Assembly: GCA_022822245.1 (NCBI GenBank) | Contig: JAJECB010000420.1 | Coordinates: 1 to 19,410, forward strand | DNA length: 19,410 bases | DNA from: Gammaproteobacteria bacterium | Lineage (GTDB): Bacteria; Pseudomonadota; Gammaproteobacteria; HK1 | Direction of reading: 5' to 3' | Shown: positions 9,159 through 18,566 of the stretch, one piece after another | Layout: each line of letters begins with the position of its first letter | How positions within the stretch are numbered: the stretch's first letter is position 1 | Notes under the pieces: generated by a model | The model's input: only the letters and a program-made list of their open reading frames with translations | Told to the model about the DNA's origin: nothing | The model's database searches: none | Position numbers and translations under genes: made by a program

Positions 9159-10409
9159 TCAGACCTCGAGGAGCAGGCGAGCCGGATCTTCCACCGCTTC
9201 CTTGATCGTCACCAGGAACTGCACCGCCTCGCGCCCGTCGATGATCCGGTGGTCGTAGGAGAGGGCGAGGTACATCATCGGCCGCACCACCACCTCGCCG
9301 TTCTCGCCGGCGACGGGGCGGGGCTGGGTCTTGTGCATGCCGAGGATCGCGCTCTGCGGCGGGTTCAGGATGGGGGTCGAGAGGAGGGAGCCGAACACCC
9401 CGCCGTTCGAGATGGTGAACGTGCCGCCGACGAGGTCCTCGAGGGCGAGCGTGCCGTCCCGCGCCTGCTCCCCGAAGCGGGCGATCCCCTGTTCGATCGC
9501 GGCGAAGGAGAGGCTCTCGGCGTTGCGGAGCACCGGAACCACGAGCCCTCGCGGGGATCCGACCGCGACCCCGATGTCGCAATAGTCGTGGTGGACGATG
9601 TCCTCCCCGTCAATAAAGGCGTTGACGGGTGGGAAGCGCCCGAGGGCCTGCACCGCCGCCTTCACGAAGAACGACATGAACCCGAGGCGGACCCCGTGCC
9701 GGCGCTCGAAGTCCTCGCGGTAGCGGCGCCGGAGGTCCATGACCGGCTGCATGTCGACCTCGTTGAAGGTGGTGAGGATCGCGGCGGTGCGCTGCGCTTC
9801 GAGGAGGCGCTCCGCGATGCGGCTGCGAAGACGGGACATTGGCTCGCGGCGCTCTCCGCGGGCTCCCGGGCCTGCATCGGGCGGGGATTCGGGGGAGGGG
9901 GCCGGTTCGGGCTCGGGGGCCGGCTCCGCACGGGCCGGCGGGGAGGCCTCGAGGTGACGGAGAACGTCCACCTTCGTGATCCGGCCGTCCCTGCCGGTCC
10001 CCTCGATGGCGGCGGGGTCGAGTCCGTGCTCGGCGACGATGTGCCGCGCGGCCGGCCCCATCGGCGGCGCGGTTGCCGTCCCGGCGGCGGCCGCGGCGGC
10101 GCCCTGCGGCCCGCCGGCGGCGTCCGCTTCCGGCTCGGAGCGCGCGGCATCCTCGCGCGCCGCCCCGTCGCCGGCCGTGTCGATGCGGGCGATGAGCTGC
10201 TCGCTGAGGCCCGTCTCCCCCTCGGGGAGCACGATCTCGGCCAGGGTGCCGCTCTGCGGGGCGGGCACCTCGAGCACCACCTTGTCGGTCTCGAGCTCGA
10301 TCAGCACGTCTCCACGCTCGACCCGGTCCCCGGTCCGGAAGTTCCAGGCGAGGAGCTTCGCGTCGGGTACGGATTCGGCGAGAGCGGGGATCCGCACGTC
10401 TACGAGCAT
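9159..10409 (-). CDS. sucB: Dihydrolipoyl succinyltransferase (E2 of 2-oxoglutarate dehydrogenase)
   Basis: 416 residues. Start at ATG 10409, with GGAG 7 nt upstream; the in-frame extension above it is Ala/Gly/Arg-rich and unlikely to be coding. Domains in order: a single lipoyl domain (about 1-80, Lys43 in ETDKVVLEV carries lipoate), an Ala/Pro linker, a peripheral-subunit-binding domain (about 117-153, [15 protein letters not shown]), a Pro/Glu-rich linker ([13 protein letters not shown]), and the catalytic acyltransferase domain (about 190-416) with His387 and Asp391 in HRIIDG. It transfers succinyl from E1-bound intermediate to CoA and forms the core of the complex. Placement between sucA and lpd fixes it as the succinyl form and not the acetyl form. 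Confidence 0.97.
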   Translation of the reverse strand: MLVDVRIPALAESVPDAKLLAWNFRTGDRVERGDVLIELETDKVVLEVPAPQSGTLAEIVLPEGETGLSEQLIARIDTAGDGAAREDAARSEPEADAAGGPQGAAAAAAGTATAPPMGPAARHIVAEHGLDPAAIEGTGRDGRITKVDVLRHLEASPPARAEPAPEPEPAPSPESPPDAGPGARGERREPMSRLRSRIAERLLEAQRTAAILTTFNEVDMQPVMDLRRRYREDFERRHGVRLGFMSFFVKAAVQALGRFPPVNAFIDGEDIVHHDYCDIGVAVGSPRGLVVPVLRNAESLSFAAIEQGIARFGEQARDGTLALEDLVGGTFTISNGGVFGSLLSTPILNPPQSAILGMHKTQPRPVAGENGEVVVRPMMYLALSYDHRIIDGREAVQFLVTIKEAVEDPARLLLEV

Positions 10410-10456
10410 GAGAGGACTCCGCGCCGGTGTCGTGCCGGCTCGTCTGCCGAAGATGG

Positions 10457-10475
10457 CCCGCGATGCCTTCGCGGG
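10457..10475 (-). other. Stem-loop in the sucA-sucB spacer
   Basis: CCCGCGA-TGCCT-TCGCGGG, a 7-bp perfect stem, sits in the 143-nt gap between sucA and sucB. This gap is long for two subunits of one complex, and no T-run follows. Possible roles are an mRNA-stabilising or processing hairpin setting E1:E2 ratio, or an internal promoter region; nothing decides between these. Confidence 0.35.
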
Positions 10476-10552
10476 GGCGTTAGCGCCGCCCGGGCGCCCG
10501 CCCGCCATGGTATCCGGCCGCGGGCCGGGATGAGGATCGTCGGCGGCACGAT

Positions 10553-13348
10553 TCAGGCCGTGCGCTGCTTGAGCGCCGCGAGCTCGTCGAGCCCGAGCGC
10601 GGATTCGACGAGTGCCCGCTGCTGCTCGAGGTGAAGGCCGAGATAGCCCGCCGCGGGCGATGCCGAGTACTCGCGCCCGGCGTAGCCGAGACGGCGGTTC
10701 GACCGGATCATCCCCGCGAGGTGGCGGCGCGACAGCATGAAGAACCAGGTGCCCTGGTTGCGCGGCTCCTCCTGGGCCCAGATGACGTCTCGCGCCTTCG
10801 AGTACCGGTCGAGGATCGCCTGGATCTCCTCGCGCGGGTACGGGTAGATCTGCTCGACCCGGACCAGGGCGACATGGTCGAGATCGTGCTCGCGGCGCTT
10901 GTGCGCGAGGTCGTACCAGAGCTTGCCGGCGCAAAGTACGAGGCGGGTGACCCTGTCCGGAGGCGGGGCGTCCGGGTCGTCGATCACCACCTCGAACCGG
11001 TGGCCGGGGGCGAGCGACTCGCGTTCGCACACCGCGAGCCGGTGCCGCAGCAGGCTCTTCGGGCTCATGACGACGAGGGGCTTGCGGTACGGCCGGATCA
11101 TCTGCCGCCTGAGGAGGTGGAAGATCTGGCCCGGGGTGGTGGGAACGCAGACCTGGAGGTTGTCCTCCGCGCAGAGCTGGAGGAAGCGTTCGAGCCGCGC
11201 CGACGAGTGCTCGGGGCCGGCCCCCTCGTAGCCGTGGGGGAGGAGCATCACGATCCCCGAGTAACGTCCCCACTTCGCTTCCGAGGAGCTCAGGAACTGG
11301 TCGATCACCACCTGCGCGCTGTTCACGAAGTCCCCGAACTGGGCCTCCCAGATGACGAGCCCCTCCGGCTCGGAGGAGCTGTAGCCGTACTCGAACCCGA
11401 GGACCGCCTCCTCCGAGAGGAGCGAATTGATGATCTCGACCGGCGGCTGGTCGTCGGCGAGATGGGCGAGGGATTGCCAGGTGCCGCGGGCTTCCTGGTT
11501 GTGCACGGTGGCGTGGCGGTGGGCGAACGTCCCGCGCTCGCAGTCCTGCCCCGACATCCTTATCGAGTAGCCGTCCCGGAGGAGGGACCCGTAGGCGAGC
11601 ATCTCGGCGAAGCCCCAGTCGACCGGGCGTTCGCCCCGTGCCATCTCGCGCCGCGCCGTCATCAGGCGCTCCACCACCCGGTGCAGGCGAAAGTGCGCGG
11701 GTTGCTCGCAGAGCTTGAGCCCGATCGCCTCCACCGCCTCGACGGGGATGCCGGTCTCCGCCTCCGCCCGCCAGTCCGGACCGAGGTAGGGGTCCCAGTT
11801 CGCGAGATGGTCGATCTTGAGCCCATGCCGGAGCGGCCGCGACACCGGCTCGCCCGCCTCCAGTCGATCGAGGTAGGCGTCGTACATGCGCTTCGCTTCA
11901 CCCTCGGCGATGACTCCTTCGCCCTCGAGCCGCTCGGCGTAGATGCGGTGGACCCCCGGCTGCTTGCGGATCTTTCCGTACATGAGCGGCTGGGTCACCA
12001 TCGGTTCGTCGGCCTCGTTGTGGCCGTGGCGCCGGTAGCACACGAGGTCGATCACCACGTCGTGGCCGAACTCCATCCGGTAGTCGAGGGCGAGGGCGGC
12101 GACGAACGCGACCGCTTCCGGGTCGTTCCCGTTCACGTGGAAGATGGGCGCCTGCACCAGCTTCGCGACGTCGGTGCAGAAGCTGCTCGAGCGCGAGTCG
12201 AGGGGATCGCTGTTGGTGAAGCCGATGAGGTTGTTGACGATGACGTGGACCGTCCCGCCGGTCGAATAGCCCCGCGTCTCCGACAGGTTGAGGGTCTCGG
12301 TAACCACTCCCTGGCCCGCGAACGCGGCGTCGCCGTGGATGAGGACCGGCAGAACCTGGTTGCGCGAGGTGTCCCGGCGCCGCATCTGCCGCGCCCGCAC
12401 CGAGCCCTCCACCACCGGGTTGATGATCTCGAGGTGCGACGGGTTGAACGCGAGCACGATGTGGGTCGGCCCGCCCTCGGTCTCGATGTCCGAGGAGAAG
12501 CCGAGGTGGTACTTGACATCGCCCGATCGCGCACTCTCCTCGATCTTTCCCTCGAACTCCTCGAACAGGACCGCGGGAAGTTTTCCGAGGACGTTGACGA
12601 GCACGTTGAGGCGGCCCCGATGGGCCATGCCGATGACGATCTCGCGGGTCGTCCGCGCGCCCGCCCGCTGGATGATCTCGTCGAGCAGCGGGATGAGGCA
12701 CTCGCCCCCCTCGAGCGAGAACCGTTTCTGCCCCGGGTAGCGGGTGTGCAGGAACTCCTCGAGCCCGCGCGCCGCGATGACCCACCCGAGGAGGTCGCGC
12801 TTCTTCTCGGGGGTGAACGCGGGCCGCCCGCGGGCCCGCTCCAGGCGCTCCTGGACCCACCGCTTGGAGCGGGGGCTGGTGAGGTGGGTCAGCTCGGTGC
12901 CGATGTGGGTGCAGTAGGTGGAGTGCAGGATGTCCACGAGCTCGCGCAGGGTGAGCTCCGGCGGGCCGAACAGCGAGTCGGTGGTGAACCTCCGATCGAG
13001 GTCCGCCTCCGTGAACCCGTGCACCTTCGGGTGGACGTCGGGGGCCCCGGGGCGGCCGTAGATCTCGTGCATGTTGAGGGGGTCGACGTCCGCGATGCAG
13101 AACCCGCGGTAGCGGTAGGCGCTGATGAGGCGGTGGATGGCCCCGCGGCGGTCGTCCGGGGAGCCGGCCGGATCGGGCGATCCCGCCGGGCCGGGATCGG
13201 GACTGGGGCCGGGTTCGCCGCGGCCGCGGTCGAGCTCGGCGAAGAACGAGCGCCACGCGGCGTCGCAGCCGTCGGGATCCGACCGGTAGCGGCGGTAGGC
13301 GTCTTCGAGAAACGGGGCGTTCGCGGCGAAGAGCGTGGTTTCGCTCAT
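10553..13348 (-). CDS. sucA: 2-oxoglutarate dehydrogenase E1 component
   Basis: 931 residues (E. coli 933). Start at ATG 13348 ([16 protein letters not shown]), which matches the usual N-terminal E2-interaction helix; a longer in-frame start 32 codons upstream would lie across the predicted promoter. A thiamine-diphosphate enzyme that decarboxylates 2-oxoglutarate and succinylates the E2 lipoyl group. Landmarks: His243 ([11 protein letters not shown]) and His281 (YHLGFSSD), equivalent to E. coli His260 and His298; GDAAFAGQG with Asp340 and [12 protein letters not shown] for Mg-Th[12 protein letters not shown]; and [32 protein letters not shown] and [17 protein letters not shown] in the C-terminal half. 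Residues about 42-66 are a short Pro/Gly/Asp repeat ([19 protein letters not shown]) that replaces a longer linker. It is the first gene of the minus-strand run, divergent from gltA. Confidence 0.98.
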   Translation of the reverse strand: MSETTLFAANAPFLEDAYRRYRSDPDGCDAAWRSFFAELDRGRGEPGPSPDPGPAGSPDPAGSPDDRRGAIHRLISAYRYRGFCIADVDPLNMHEIYGRPGAPDVHPKVHGFTEADLDRRFTTDSLFGPPELTLRELVDILHSTYCTHIGTELTHLTSPRSKRWVQERLERARGRPAFTPEKKRDLLGWVIAARGLEEFLHTRYPGQKRFSLEGGECLIPLLDEIIQRAGARTTREIVIGMAHRGRLNVLVNVLGKLPAVLFEEFEGKIEESARSGDVKYHLGFSSDIETEGGPTHIVLAFNPSHLEIINPVVEGSVRARQMRRRDTSRNQVLPVLIHGDAAFAGQGVVTETLNLSETRGYSTGGTVHVIVNNLIGFTNSDPLDSRSSSFCTDVAKLVQAPIFHVNGNDPEAVAFVAALALDYRMEFGHDVVIDLVCYRRHGHNEADEPMVTQPLMYGKIRKQPGVHRIYAERLEGEGVIAEGEAKRMYDAYLDRLEAGEPVSRPLRHGLKIDHLANWDPYLGPDWRAEAETGIPVEAVEAIGLKLCEQPAHFRLHRVVERLMTARREMARGERPVDWGFAEMLAYGSLLRDGYSIRMSGQDCERGTFAHRHATVHNQEARGTWQSLAHLADDQPPVEIINSLLSEEAVLGFEYGYSSSEPEGLVIWEAQFGDFVNSAQVVIDQFLSSSEAKWGRYSGIVMLLPHGYEGAGPEHSSARLERFLQLCAEDNLQVCVPTTPGQIFHLLRRQMIRPYRKPLVVMSPKSLLRHRLAVCERESLAPGHRFEVVIDDPDAPPPDRVTRLVLCAGKLWYDLAHKRREHDLDHVALVRVEQIYPYPREEIQAILDRYSKARDVIWAQEEPRNQGTWFFMLSRRHLAGMIRSNRRLGYAGREYSASPAAGYLGLHLEQQRALVESALGLDELAALKQRTA

Positions 13349-13551
13349 GGCGGACCGTTCGCGGTGGGGGGCGGGAGCCGCGCGGCAGTCTACCGGATCG
13401 GATTCGGGGATGGCTACCCAAGCGCGAGCGCCCTGTGCGAACATGAACGCAATTCCGCGAGGTCCGGAGGCCCCGGGCCACGGAAGGGCAGGCGTGCCGG
13501 CCCGGCCGGCCGCCGTGCGGATCGATGCCCGCCGCGACAGGGAACCTGAAC
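13349..13551. promoter_or_regulatory. Divergent sucA / gltA control region
   Basis: 203 nt between oppositely directed sucA and gltA, so both promoters should lie here. For sucA a TAGACT hexamer (13387-13392 on the minus strand, preceded by CCGG) is a candidate -10, predicting a start site near 13380; no good -35 is seen at 16-18 nt. For gltA I see AGGGA 8 nt before the ATG at 13552 but no convincing promoter hexamers. No clear operator dyad was found. Shared regulation of the two arms is plausible from the layout only. Confidence 0.45.
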
Positions 13552-14856
13552 ATGTCGAAGACCCTGACCCTTACCGACAACGACACCGGGCGCTCGGCCG
13601 AGCTGCCCGTACTCGAGCCCACCTACGGCACCCCGGTCATCGACATCTCCGGGGTGCCGAGGGAGATCGGGTGCTTCACCCACGATCCCGGGTACGGCGC
13701 CACCTCCGCCTGCCGGAGCTGGGTCACCTATATCGACGGCGACGAAGGGATCCTGCTCTACCGCGGCTATCCGATCGAGCAGCTCGCGGAGAAGAGCAGC
13801 TTCCTCGAGGTCTGCTACCTCCTCATCTACGGGGAGCTGCCCGGGGCGGCCGAGTGGGAGGAGTTCGAGGCCGACATCCGCAAGCACACGATGGTCCACG
13901 AGGGGCTGCGCACGATCATCACCGGATACCGGCGCGGCTCCCACCCGATGGCGATGATGGTGGGGCTCGTGGGGGCGCTCTCGGGCTTCTATCACGACGC
14001 CCTCGACGTGAACGACCCGGCTCACCGGCTGGCGTGCATCCACCGGCTCGTCGCCAAGATGCCGACGATCGCGGCGGACACCCACAAGTGGGGGGCGGGG
14101 CAGCCCTTCATGCACCCCGACAACTCCTACGGATTCGTCGAGAACTTCATGCGCATGATGTTCGGGGTGCCCGCGGAGCCCTTCGAGGTGGACCCGGTGG
14201 CGGCGCGGGCGCTCGAGCTCATGATGATCCTCCACGCCGACCACGAGCAGAACGCGAGCACCTCGACGGTGCGCCTCTGCGGGAGCTCCGGGACCAATCC
14301 CTACGCGGCGATCGCGGCCGGTATCGCGACCCTGTGGGGCCCCGCCCACGGGGGCGCGAACGAGGCGGTGGTCCAGATGCTGTCCGAGATCGGCGGGCGC
14401 GGGGACATTCCGAGGTTCATCGACCGGGTGAAGGATCGGGAGAGCGGGGTGCGCCTGATGGGCTTCGGCCACCGCGTGTACAAGAGCTACGACCCCCGGG
14501 CATCCATCATCCGCAACGCCTGTCACGACCTCCTCAGCAAGCTCGAAGGCACCGAGCGCGAGCAGCCGATGTTCGAGAGCGCGCTGGAGCTCGAGCGCAT
14601 CGCGCGCAGCGACGACTACTTCATCGAGCGCAACCTATACCCCAACGTCGACTTCTACTCCGGGATCATCCTGAGCGCCCTCGGGTTCCCCCTCAACATG
14701 TTCACGGTGATCTTCGCGGTGGCCCGGACCGTCGGGTGGATCACCCAGTGGAACGAGATGCTGGGCGATGCGGAGGACTTCCGGATCGGCCGCCCGCGCC
14801 AGCTCTATCTCGGGCACCCCCGGCGCGACTACGTTCCCGCCGAGGAGCGGTCGTGA
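13552..14856 (+). CDS. gltA: Citrate synthase, hexameric (type II) form
   Basis: 434 residues; start at ATG 13552 ([13 protein letters not shown]), with AGGGA 8 nt upstream, rather than an ATG nine codons earlier. Condenses oxaloacetate and acetyl-CoA. Catalytic residues are His266 ([11 protein letters not shown]), His307 ([13 protein letters not shown]) and Asp367 (NVDFYSG), matching E. coli His264, His305 and Asp362. The long N-terminal beta domain before the citrate-synthase fold and the close similarity to E. coli GltA indicate the allosteric hexameric class, which is usually inhibited by NADH in Gram-negative bacteria; inhibition here is inference. Its TGA overlaps the mdh GTG (GTGA), so the two are coupled. 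Confidence 0.98.
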   Translation: MSKTLTLTDNDTGRSAELPVLEPTYGTPVIDISGVPREIGCFTHDPGYGATSACRSWVTYIDGDEGILLYRGYPIEQLAEKSSFLEVCYLLIYGELPGAAEWEEFEADIRKHTMVHEGLRTIITGYRRGSHPMAMMVGLVGALSGFYHDALDVNDPAHRLACIHRLVAKMPTIAADTHKWGAGQPFMHPDNSYGFVENFMRMMFGVPAEPFEVDPVAARALELMMILHADHEQNASTSTVRLCGSSGTNPYAAIAAGIATLWGPAHGGANEAVVQMLSEIGGRGDIPRFIDRVKDRESGVRLMGFGHRVYKSYDPRASIIRNACHDLLSKLEGTEREQPMFESALELERIARSDDYFIERNLYPNVDFYSGIILSALGFPLNMFTVIFAVARTVGWITQWNEMLGDAEDFRIGRPRQLYLGHPRRDYVPAEERS

Positions 14857-15830
14857 AGGCGCCGGTCCGGGTCGCGGTGACCGGCGCGGCCGGTCAGATC
14901 GCGTACTCGCTCCTCTTCCGGATCGCCTCCGGGGAGATGCTGGGACCGGACCAGCCGGTCATCCTCCAGCTCCTCGAGATCCCGCCCGCGCTGCCCGCCC
15001 TCGGGGGCGTGGTGATGGAGATCGACGACTGCGCGTATCCGCTCGTGCACGGCTTCGTGGTCACCGATGACCCGAACGAGGCGTTCCGCGATGCCCGCTT
15101 CGCCCTCCTCGTCGGCGCCCGGCCGCGGGGCAAGGGCATGGAACGCAAGGACCTGCTCGCCGAGAACGGCCGCATCTTCGGCCCGCAGGGGCGGGCCCTC
15201 AACGAGCACGCGGCGCGCGACGTCAAGGTGCTGGTGGTCGGCAACCCGGCCAACACGAACGCGCTCATCGCGATGAAGAACGCCCCGGACCTCGACCCCT
15301 CGCAGTTCACCGCGATGACCCGGCTCGACCACAACCGCGCGGTTGCACGGCTCGCGGCCCGAACGCAGGCCACCGTCGAGGACGTGTCGAGGATGACGAT
15401 CTGGGGCAACCACTCGGCAACCCAGTTCCCCGACATCGCGCACGCCGCCGTCGGGGGGCGGCCGGCTCGAGAGCTCGTGGACGAAGCCTGGGTGCGCGAC
15501 GAGTTCATTCCCGGGGTCCAGCAGCGGGGGGCGGAGATCATCGCGGCGCGGGGGCTCTCGAGCGCGGCTTCGGCCGGCTTCGCCGCGCTCTCGCACATGC
15601 GGGACTGGGTGCGGGGCTCTCCGGACGGGGACTGGCTCAGCATGGCCGTCCCGAGCGACGGCAGCTACGGGATCGGCGAAGGCCTCATCTACTCCTGTCC
15701 GGTGACGGTGCGCGACGGCCGCTACACGATCGTGCCGGACCTCGCCATCGACGACTTCGCGCGGGCGAAGATGGATGCGACGCGGACCGAGCTCGAGGAG
15801 GAGCGCGACGCGGTCCGCGACATGCTCTGA
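14853..15830 (+). CDS. mdh: Malate dehydrogenase (NAD-dependent, cytosolic/MDH2-like class)
   Basis: 325 residues from a GTG start at 14853-14855 inside the gltA stop; GAGGAG lies just upstream. No ATG occurs before residue 29, and the Rossmann strand [17 protein letters not shown] requires the GTG start. Interconverts malate and oxaloacetate, supplying the substrate of the overlapping gltA. Catalytic His187 ([11 protein letters not shown]) pairs with Asp159 (RLDHNR); substrate-binding arginines are Arg92 and Arg98 ([15 protein letters not shown]) and Arg163. Glu42 at the end of the second beta strand (LLEIPP) indicates NAD rather than NADP preference. This class occurs in beta- and some gammaproteobacteria, in contrast to the E. 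coli class. The gltA-mdh fusion of expression lets oxaloacetate production and use be matched. Confidence 0.97.
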   Translation: MKAPVRVAVTGAAGQIAYSLLFRIASGEMLGPDQPVILQLLEIPPALPALGGVVMEIDDCAYPLVHGFVVTDDPNEAFRDARFALLVGARPRGKGMERKDLLAENGRIFGPQGRALNEHAARDVKVLVVGNPANTNALIAMKNAPDLDPSQFTAMTRLDHNRAVARLAARTQATVEDVSRMTIWGNHSATQFPDIAHAAVGGRPARELVDEAWVRDEFIPGVQQRGAEIIAARGLSSAASAGFAALSHMRDWVRGSPDGDWLSMAVPSDGSYGIGEGLIYSCPVTVRDGRYTIVPDLAIDDFARAKMDATRTELEEERDAVRDML

Positions 15831-15844
15831 CGCGGCCGTGCCGA

Positions 15845-15865
15845 CGGAGCGATGGCTTCGCTCCG
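15845..15865. terminator. Hairpin between convergent mdh and SRP RNA genes
   Basis: CGGAGCGA-TGGCT-TCGCTCCG forms an 8-bp perfect stem 14 nt after the mdh stop and about 16 nt past the 3' end of the SRP RNA on the other strand. Neither side has a T-run, so a bidirectional terminator is only likely from position. Confidence 0.45.
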
Positions 15866-15880
15866 GAAGGGGGGAGGAGG

Positions 15881-15990
15881 GCGGCGCGGACCAGCCGCAC
15901 CCCGGCACCCGCACCGGCCGCTGCCGCTGCTCCCTTCCGGGCCTGACGGGGTTCACGGCGTAGCGATGCGAGGGGGCCGGTCCGGCCGCT
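15881..15990 (-). ncRNA. ffs: SRP RNA, small bacterial (4.5S) type
   Basis: About 110 nt. The minus strand contains the hallmark domain IV core, GTCAGGCCCGGAAGGGAGCAGC, with the GGAA tetraloop and the asymmetric internal loop that bind Ffh. Flanks align by eye with E. coli 4.5S RNA: CGCATCGCTACGCCGTGAACC on the 5' side and GTGCCGGGGTGCGGCTGG on the 3' side. The terminal stem GCGGC-CGGACC pairs with GGTCCG-(C)-GCCGC, which sets the ends at about 15990 and 15881; exact ends may differ by a few bases. No Alu domain, so this is the Gram-negative short form. The RNA works with Ffh and FtsY to target membrane proteins. Confidence 0.95.
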
Positions 15991-15997
15991 GGGGCCA

Positions 15998-16003
15998 AGT
16001 CTA
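15998..16003 (-). promoter_or_regulatory. -10 element of the SRP RNA gene
   Basis: TAGACT on the minus strand, 8 nt before the structurally predicted RNA 5' end at 15990, which is the expected distance. No good -35 was found. The same hexamer, again after a CCGG-type sequence, is the candidate -10 of sucA. Confidence 0.45.
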
Positions 16004-16114
16004 TCCGGTCCGGGGGTCCGGCGGGGACACGGAACTTCCCGAGCCGCCGCAACCGATCGGTGCGTCCCGTGGCACGGCGGACTTCGTTCACTACCGAATG
16101 CGAGGAGAGAGAAC

Positions 16115-17515
16115 ATGTCGTCCTGCGAGTTCCTGAGCGCGAACGCCGCCGCGGATGTACTGGCCGCGGGCGATCTCACGTCCGAGCAGCTCGTCGAGGC
16201 GCTGCTCGGCCGGATCGAGCGGCTGAACGGGAAGCTCGACGCATTCATCGCGGTCTACGCCGACGAGGCTCGGGCCGCGGCCCGAGCCGCGGACCTTGCG
16301 CGGCGCGCCGGCCACGCCGTCGGGCGCTTCCACGGGGTGCCGATCGCGCTCAAGGACATCATCGATCTCGAAGGGCGCGTCACCACCGGCGGATCGAAGA
16401 TCTGGGAGAACCGCATCTCGCCGGTCACCGCGACCCTCGCGCGCCGCCTCGTCGCGGCCGGGGCGATCGTGCTCGGCAAGACCCGGACCGTCGAGTTCGC
16501 GATGGGCGCGTGGGGCACGAACCGACACATGGGGACGCCGTGGAACCCCTGGGACCTCGCGGTGCGCCGGGGGCCGGGAGGGAGCAGCTCCGGCTCGGGG
16601 GTGGCGGTAGCCGCGCGGCTCGCGCCCTGGGCCATCGGGACCGATACCGGGGGCTCGGTACGGATCCCTTCCTCCTGGAACGGGCTGACCGGCCTCAAGG
16701 TCACCCTCGGGCGGGTGAGCTGCCACGGGGTCCTGCCCCTCGCGCACACCCTCGACACGCCGGGGCCGATGTGCCGGACGGTCGAGGACGCGGCCGATCT
16801 CTACGGGCTGATTCGAGGCCCCGACCCGCTCGACCCCGTCACCCTGAACGTGCCCGACGGGGGAGACCCCCGCCTCGGAATCGACCACGGGGTCGCCGGG
16901 ATGCGTCTCGCCCGGATGCCCGAGAGCGAGCGCGAAGGGGTGGACGTGGACATGCTCGCGGCCTACGACGAGTCGCTCGCCCTCCTGTCGGAGCTCGGGG
17001 CCACCGTGGTCGACGTGGAGCTTCCGCGGGGGTTCGTCCCGATGGGCGATCTCGTCGGGAGAATCATCGCCGCCGAAGGCCATTCGTGGGTCGGCGAGTA
17101 CGTCGACGACGACACCCTCCCGGTGGACGACGACATCCGCCCCCGGATCCGCCCGGGGGGAAACATGTCCGCGGGCGAGTACATCCGGGTGCAGCGCGAG
17201 CGGGCCGCCGTCAAGCGCGAGTTCGACGCAGCCCTCGCCGGGGTCGACGCGCTGCTCACCCCCGGGGTCCGAACCGCCGCGCCGGTCGTCGCGGACATCG
17301 ACCAGTCCACCACGGCGGCGATCTTCACCCGCCCCTTCAACCTCATCGACTACTGCGCGCTCGTGGTGCCGAACGGGCGGACGAGCGGTGGGCTGCCCCT
17401 CTCGCTCCAGATCGTCTGCCGCGGGTTCGAGGAGGGGACCGCGCTCCGCGTCGGGCGGGCGTACCAGCGCGCCACCGACTGGCACACCGGCGTTCCTCCC
17501 GGCCTCGACGACTAG
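16115..17515 (+). CDS. Amidase-signature family hydrolase
   Basis: 466 residues, typical for the family. The Ser-cisSer-Lys triad is visible: Lys80 (ALKDIID), cis-Ser157 (GPGGSSSGSG) and nucleophile Ser181 (GTDTGGSVRIP), with the standard 24-residue spacing between the serines. Hydrolyses an amide bond; substrate unknown. It resembles GatA in fold, but no gatB or gatC is adjacent, and the C-terminal half (FTRPFNLIDYCALVVPNG, LPLSLQIVCRGFEEG) matches stand-alone amidases, so GatA is not called. The glycine-rich loop reads GGSSSGSG where GGSSGGS is usual, a conservative change. Start at ATG 16115 follows a GAGGAGAG Shine-Dalgarno. Neighbours are the divergent SRP RNA gene and a peroxiredoxin 217 nt downstream, so an operon partner is not evident. 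Confidence 0.9.
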   Translation: MSSCEFLSANAAADVLAAGDLTSEQLVEALLGRIERLNGKLDAFIAVYADEARAAARAADLARRAGHAVGRFHGVPIALKDIIDLEGRVTTGGSKIWENRISPVTATLARRLVAAGAIVLGKTRTVEFAMGAWGTNRHMGTPWNPWDLAVRRGPGGSSSGSGVAVAARLAPWAIGTDTGGSVRIPSSWNGLTGLKVTLGRVSCHGVLPLAHTLDTPGPMCRTVEDAADLYGLIRGPDPLDPVTLNVPDGGDPRLGIDHGVAGMRLARMPESEREGVDVDMLAAYDESLALLSELGATVVDVELPRGFVPMGDLVGRIIAAEGHSWVGEYVDDDTLPVDDDIRPRIRPGGNMSAGEYIRVQRERAAVKREFDAALAGVDALLTPGVRTAAPVVADIDQSTTAAIFTRPFNLIDYCALVVPNGRTSGGLPLSLQIVCRGFEEGTALRVGRAYQRATDWHTGVPPGLDD

Positions 17516-17669
17516 CGAGGCGGTCCGGGTTCGGCGAGAGGGACGCGAAACGGCGCCGGGTCGGGAGCGGCCGCAAGCGGTCCGCTTCGTGAGGATTTGT
17601 CCCGGGTCGCTTTCCAAATCATCAGGCAGCCAGGGCGCGTCCGGCCGCCGTGAACGCGAAGGGCGGCGG

Positions 17670-17675
17670 TACAAT
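17670..17675 (+). promoter_or_regulatory. Candidate -10 for the peroxiredoxin gene
   Basis: TACAAT (5/6) stands out in the 217-nt GC-rich gap between amidase and peroxiredoxin, 57 nt before the ATG. No clear -35 at normal spacing, which would fit an activator-dependent promoter such as one responding to peroxide; that is inference. Confidence 0.4.
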
Positions 17676-17732
17676 GCGCGCCCCACGGGCCGGCCGCCGC
17701 CGGCCCGATCCATCAACCGGAAGGAAAGCGAC

Positions 17733-18392
17733 ATGGCAATCCGCATCGGCGACGAAGCGCCCAACTTCACCGCCCGCACCACCCACGGCGAGATCGACTT
17801 TCACGAGTGGATCGGCGACGGTTGGGCGATCCTGTTCTCTCACCCCAAGGACTTCACCCCCGTATGCACCACCGAGCTCGGATACATGGCGGGGCTCGAG
17901 GCGGAGTTCGCGAAGCGCAACTGCAAGGTCATCGGCCTCAGCGTTGACTCGACGGACGACCACGATCGCTGGCTCGGGGACATCGAGGAGACCCAGGGAC
18001 ACAAGGTCAACTATCCCCTCATCGGCGATGACGACCTCGCGGTCGCGAAGCTCTACGACATGATCCACCCGAACGCGAGCGGGAGCGCCAAGGGGAGAAC
18101 CGCGGTCGACAACGCGACGGTCCGTTCGGTGTTCGTGGTGGGTCCGGACAAGAAGGTGAAGCTGAGCCTCACCTACCCGATGAGCACCGGGCGCAACTTC
18201 GACGAGGTGCTCAGGGTCCTCGACTCGATGCAGCTCACCGCGAAGCACCAGGTCGCGACGCCGGTCAACTGGAAGCAGGGCGACGACGTCATCATCGTGC
18301 CCGCGGTTTCGGACGAGGCGGCGAAGGAGAAGTTCCCGGGCGGCTGGAAGGCCCCCCGACCCTACCTTCGCATCGTGCCGCAGCCCGAGTAG
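17733..18392 (+). CDS. Peroxiredoxin, Prx6 (1-Cys) class
   Basis: 219 residues, the length of the AhpC-TSA/Prx6 subfamily with its C-terminal dimer extension. Reduces hydrogen and organic peroxides in the cytosol. The peroxidatic Cys45 is in SHPKDFTPVCTTELG, with Thr42 and Pro43 of the PxxxT/SxxC loop. A second Cys, Cys64 (KRNCKVIG), is not at a resolving position of 2-Cys enzymes, so the reductant is probably an external thiol. The C-terminal domain contains TPVNWKQGDDVIIVP and ends with GGWKAPRPYLRIVPQPE, characteristic of Prx6. Start at ATG 17733 is preceded by AAGGAAA at good spacing. Likely monocistronic: it has its own candidate promoter and a hairpin follows. Confidence 0.96.
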   Translation: MAIRIGDEAPNFTARTTHGEIDFHEWIGDGWAILFSHPKDFTPVCTTELGYMAGLEAEFAKRNCKVIGLSVDSTDDHDRWLGDIEETQGHKVNYPLIGDDDLAVAKLYDMIHPNASGSAKGRTAVDNATVRSVFVVGPDKKVKLSLTYPMSTGRNFDEVLRVLDSMQLTAKHQVATPVNWKQGDDVIIVPAVSDEAAKEKFPGGWKAPRPYLRIVPQPE

Positions 18393-18416
18393 GCGCCGGC
18401 CCCGGCTCCACCCCGC

Positions 18417-18444
18417 GCGCTCCGGCCCGTCCGGGTCGGAGCGC
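18417..18444 (+). terminator. Hairpin terminator after the peroxiredoxin gene
   Basis: GCGCTCCG (18417-18424) pairs with CGGAGCGC (18437-18444), and the 12-nt loop can itself pair CCC with GGG. It begins 25 nt after the stop and is followed by CTCTCCCGTTCT, which is only moderately pyrimidine-rich. Probable intrinsic terminator with a weak U-tract. Confidence 0.55.
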
Positions 18445-18566
18445 CTCTCCCGTTCTAGGGACGGACGGCGCTCCTTCCCTCCCTGTCGGATACGATGCTC
18501 ATTGAGTGAAACCGGCAACGGCGCGGTGGACACGGGACGCATCGCCGGGCCTGATTGGAGCGAGAC

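Noticed and set aside
9159..11273. SucB read as a 704-residue protein
   Set aside because: The extra N-terminal part is an out-of-frame reading of sucA; the lipoyl domain starts at [13 protein letters not shown] with a proper ribosome-binding site.
10631..13549. 972-codon plus-strand open frame opposite sucA
   Set aside because: It is the antisense shadow of sucA in GC-rich DNA; its translation is Arg/Glu/Val/Leu/Asp-rich without any domain, while the sense frame is an unambiguous SucA.
16115..17515. Amidase as GatA of the tRNA amidotransferase
   Set aside because: No gatB or gatC nearby and the C-terminal sequence fits stand-alone amidases better; signature residues alone do not discriminate.
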